A stretch of 6,785 nucleotides of DNA from Cytophagales bacterium (lineage in GTDB: Bacteria > Bacteroidota > Bacteroidia > Cytophagales > Cyclobacteriaceae): contig DNZD01000189.1 of NCBI GenBank assembly GCA_003504855.1, positions 1 through 6,785 on the forward strand, written 5' to 3'. The position numbers and the translations under genes were made by a program. This document shows positions 6,412 through 6,785 of the stretch, one piece after another (position 1 is the first letter of the stretch; each line of letters opens with the position of its first letter). The notes under the pieces were generated by a model. It was not told the origin of the DNA and ran no database searches. It saw only the letters and a program-made list of their open reading frames with translations.

Positions 6412-6785
6412 TGGTAGCGGAGCCAGGCTCAAAAAGGGATATTAGAAAACTTCAGCTGCCTGAGTTGAAGGAGTTTTTTGTTGCCCATGGCGACAAGGCC
6501 TTTCGCGCGCAACAGGTGCACGAATGGTTATGGAAAAAATCAGCTAAAGATTTTGATGCGATGACCAACCTGTCCCTGGCAACGCGTCAAATGCTGCAGG
6601 AGCATTTCACCATTAACCACATCCAGGTTGACACCATGCAACAAAGTGCGGATGGGACTATCAAGAATGCGGTGAAGTTGCACGACGGCCTGGTGGTGGA
6701 GTCTGTGTTGATTCCCACCGAAAAACGGATTACGGCTTGTGTTTCCTCCCAAGTAGGCTGCAGCCTGGGATGTAAGTTCTGTGCT
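6411..6785 (+). CDS. rlmN: RlmN, dual-specificity 23S rRNA/tRNA adenine-C2 methyltransferase, 3' end cut off
   Basis: RlmN is a radical-SAM enzyme that methylates C2 of A2503 in 23S rRNA and A37 of some tRNAs. 125 codons are visible, about a third of the usual 350-400, and the frame is open to the window end. The N-terminal accessory domain (residues 1 to about 95) contains [13 protein letters not shown] and later [10 protein letters not shown]. It is followed by VVESVLIP and the iron-sulphur motif C117-SLG-C121-KF-C124 (CxxxCxxC) preceded by CVSSQVG. Glu97 lies 20 residues before the first cluster cysteine, the same spacing as Glu105 and Cys125 in E. coli RlmN. The catalytic C-terminal cysteine lies beyond the window. 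The start ATG overlaps the preceding stop by one base, with no clear Shine-Dalgarno sequence, consistent with coupled translation. Confidence 0.96.
   Translation, partial: MVAEPGSKRDIRKLQLPELKEFFVAHGDKAFRAQQVHEWLWKKSAKDFDAMTNLSLATRQMLQEHFTINHIQVDTMQQSADGTIKNAVKLHDGLVVESVLIPTEKRITACVSSQVGCSLGCKFCA

Overview
This 6.8-kb window is chromosomal DNA from a member of the Bacteroidota, most likely a Cytophagia- or Chitinophagia-type organism; I cannot place it more closely. Three things point there. The ribosomal proteins have Bacteroidota-style sequences, for example L2 with DHPM where E. coli has DHPH. Two matches to the group's TAnnTTTG -7 promoter element sit where promoters are expected. Most starts lack a strong Shine-Dalgarno sequence.

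Layout. Bases 1-2270, minus strand, are the head of the S10-type ribosomal protein operon read right to left: rplC (L3), rplD (L4), rplW (L23) and rplB (L2, cut by the window edge). The genes are tightly packed, with a TGATG overlap between rplC and rplD. rpsJ, the usual first gene of this operon, is absent. rplC instead has its own Bacteroidota-type promoter (2333-2362) and a short leader holding a perfect 7-bp hairpin. The gap 2271-2464 carries these signals plus dyads that may end the upstream transcript.

Bases 2465-5946, minus strand, hold three co-directional genes: a lipoprotein serine hydrolase of the beta-lactamase/DD-peptidase fold, a DUF1611 P-loop protein and an enolase-superfamily dipeptide epimerase. 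DUF1611 next to an epimerase of this type matches the DgcN/DgcA pair known from D-glutamate catabolism (N-acetylation of D-Glu, then racemisation of N-acetyl-D-Glu). It could equally handle murein-derived dipeptides. The envelope serine hydrolase upstream is compatible with cell-wall peptide or D-amino-acid salvage, but that link is inference.

Bases 5947-5988 are a very short divergent intergenic region with a 15-bp palindrome overlapping a -7 element. Bases 5989-6785, plus strand, hold a small secreted protein of possible lipocalin-like type, overlapping by one base the start of rlmN (23S rRNA/tRNA adenine C2-methyltransferase), which runs off the right edge after its radical-SAM cysteine motif.

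There are no tRNA or rRNA genes, no mobile elements and no CRISPR arrays. The most interesting parts are the DUF1611-epimerase-serine hydrolase cassette and the ribosomal operon that starts at rplC.
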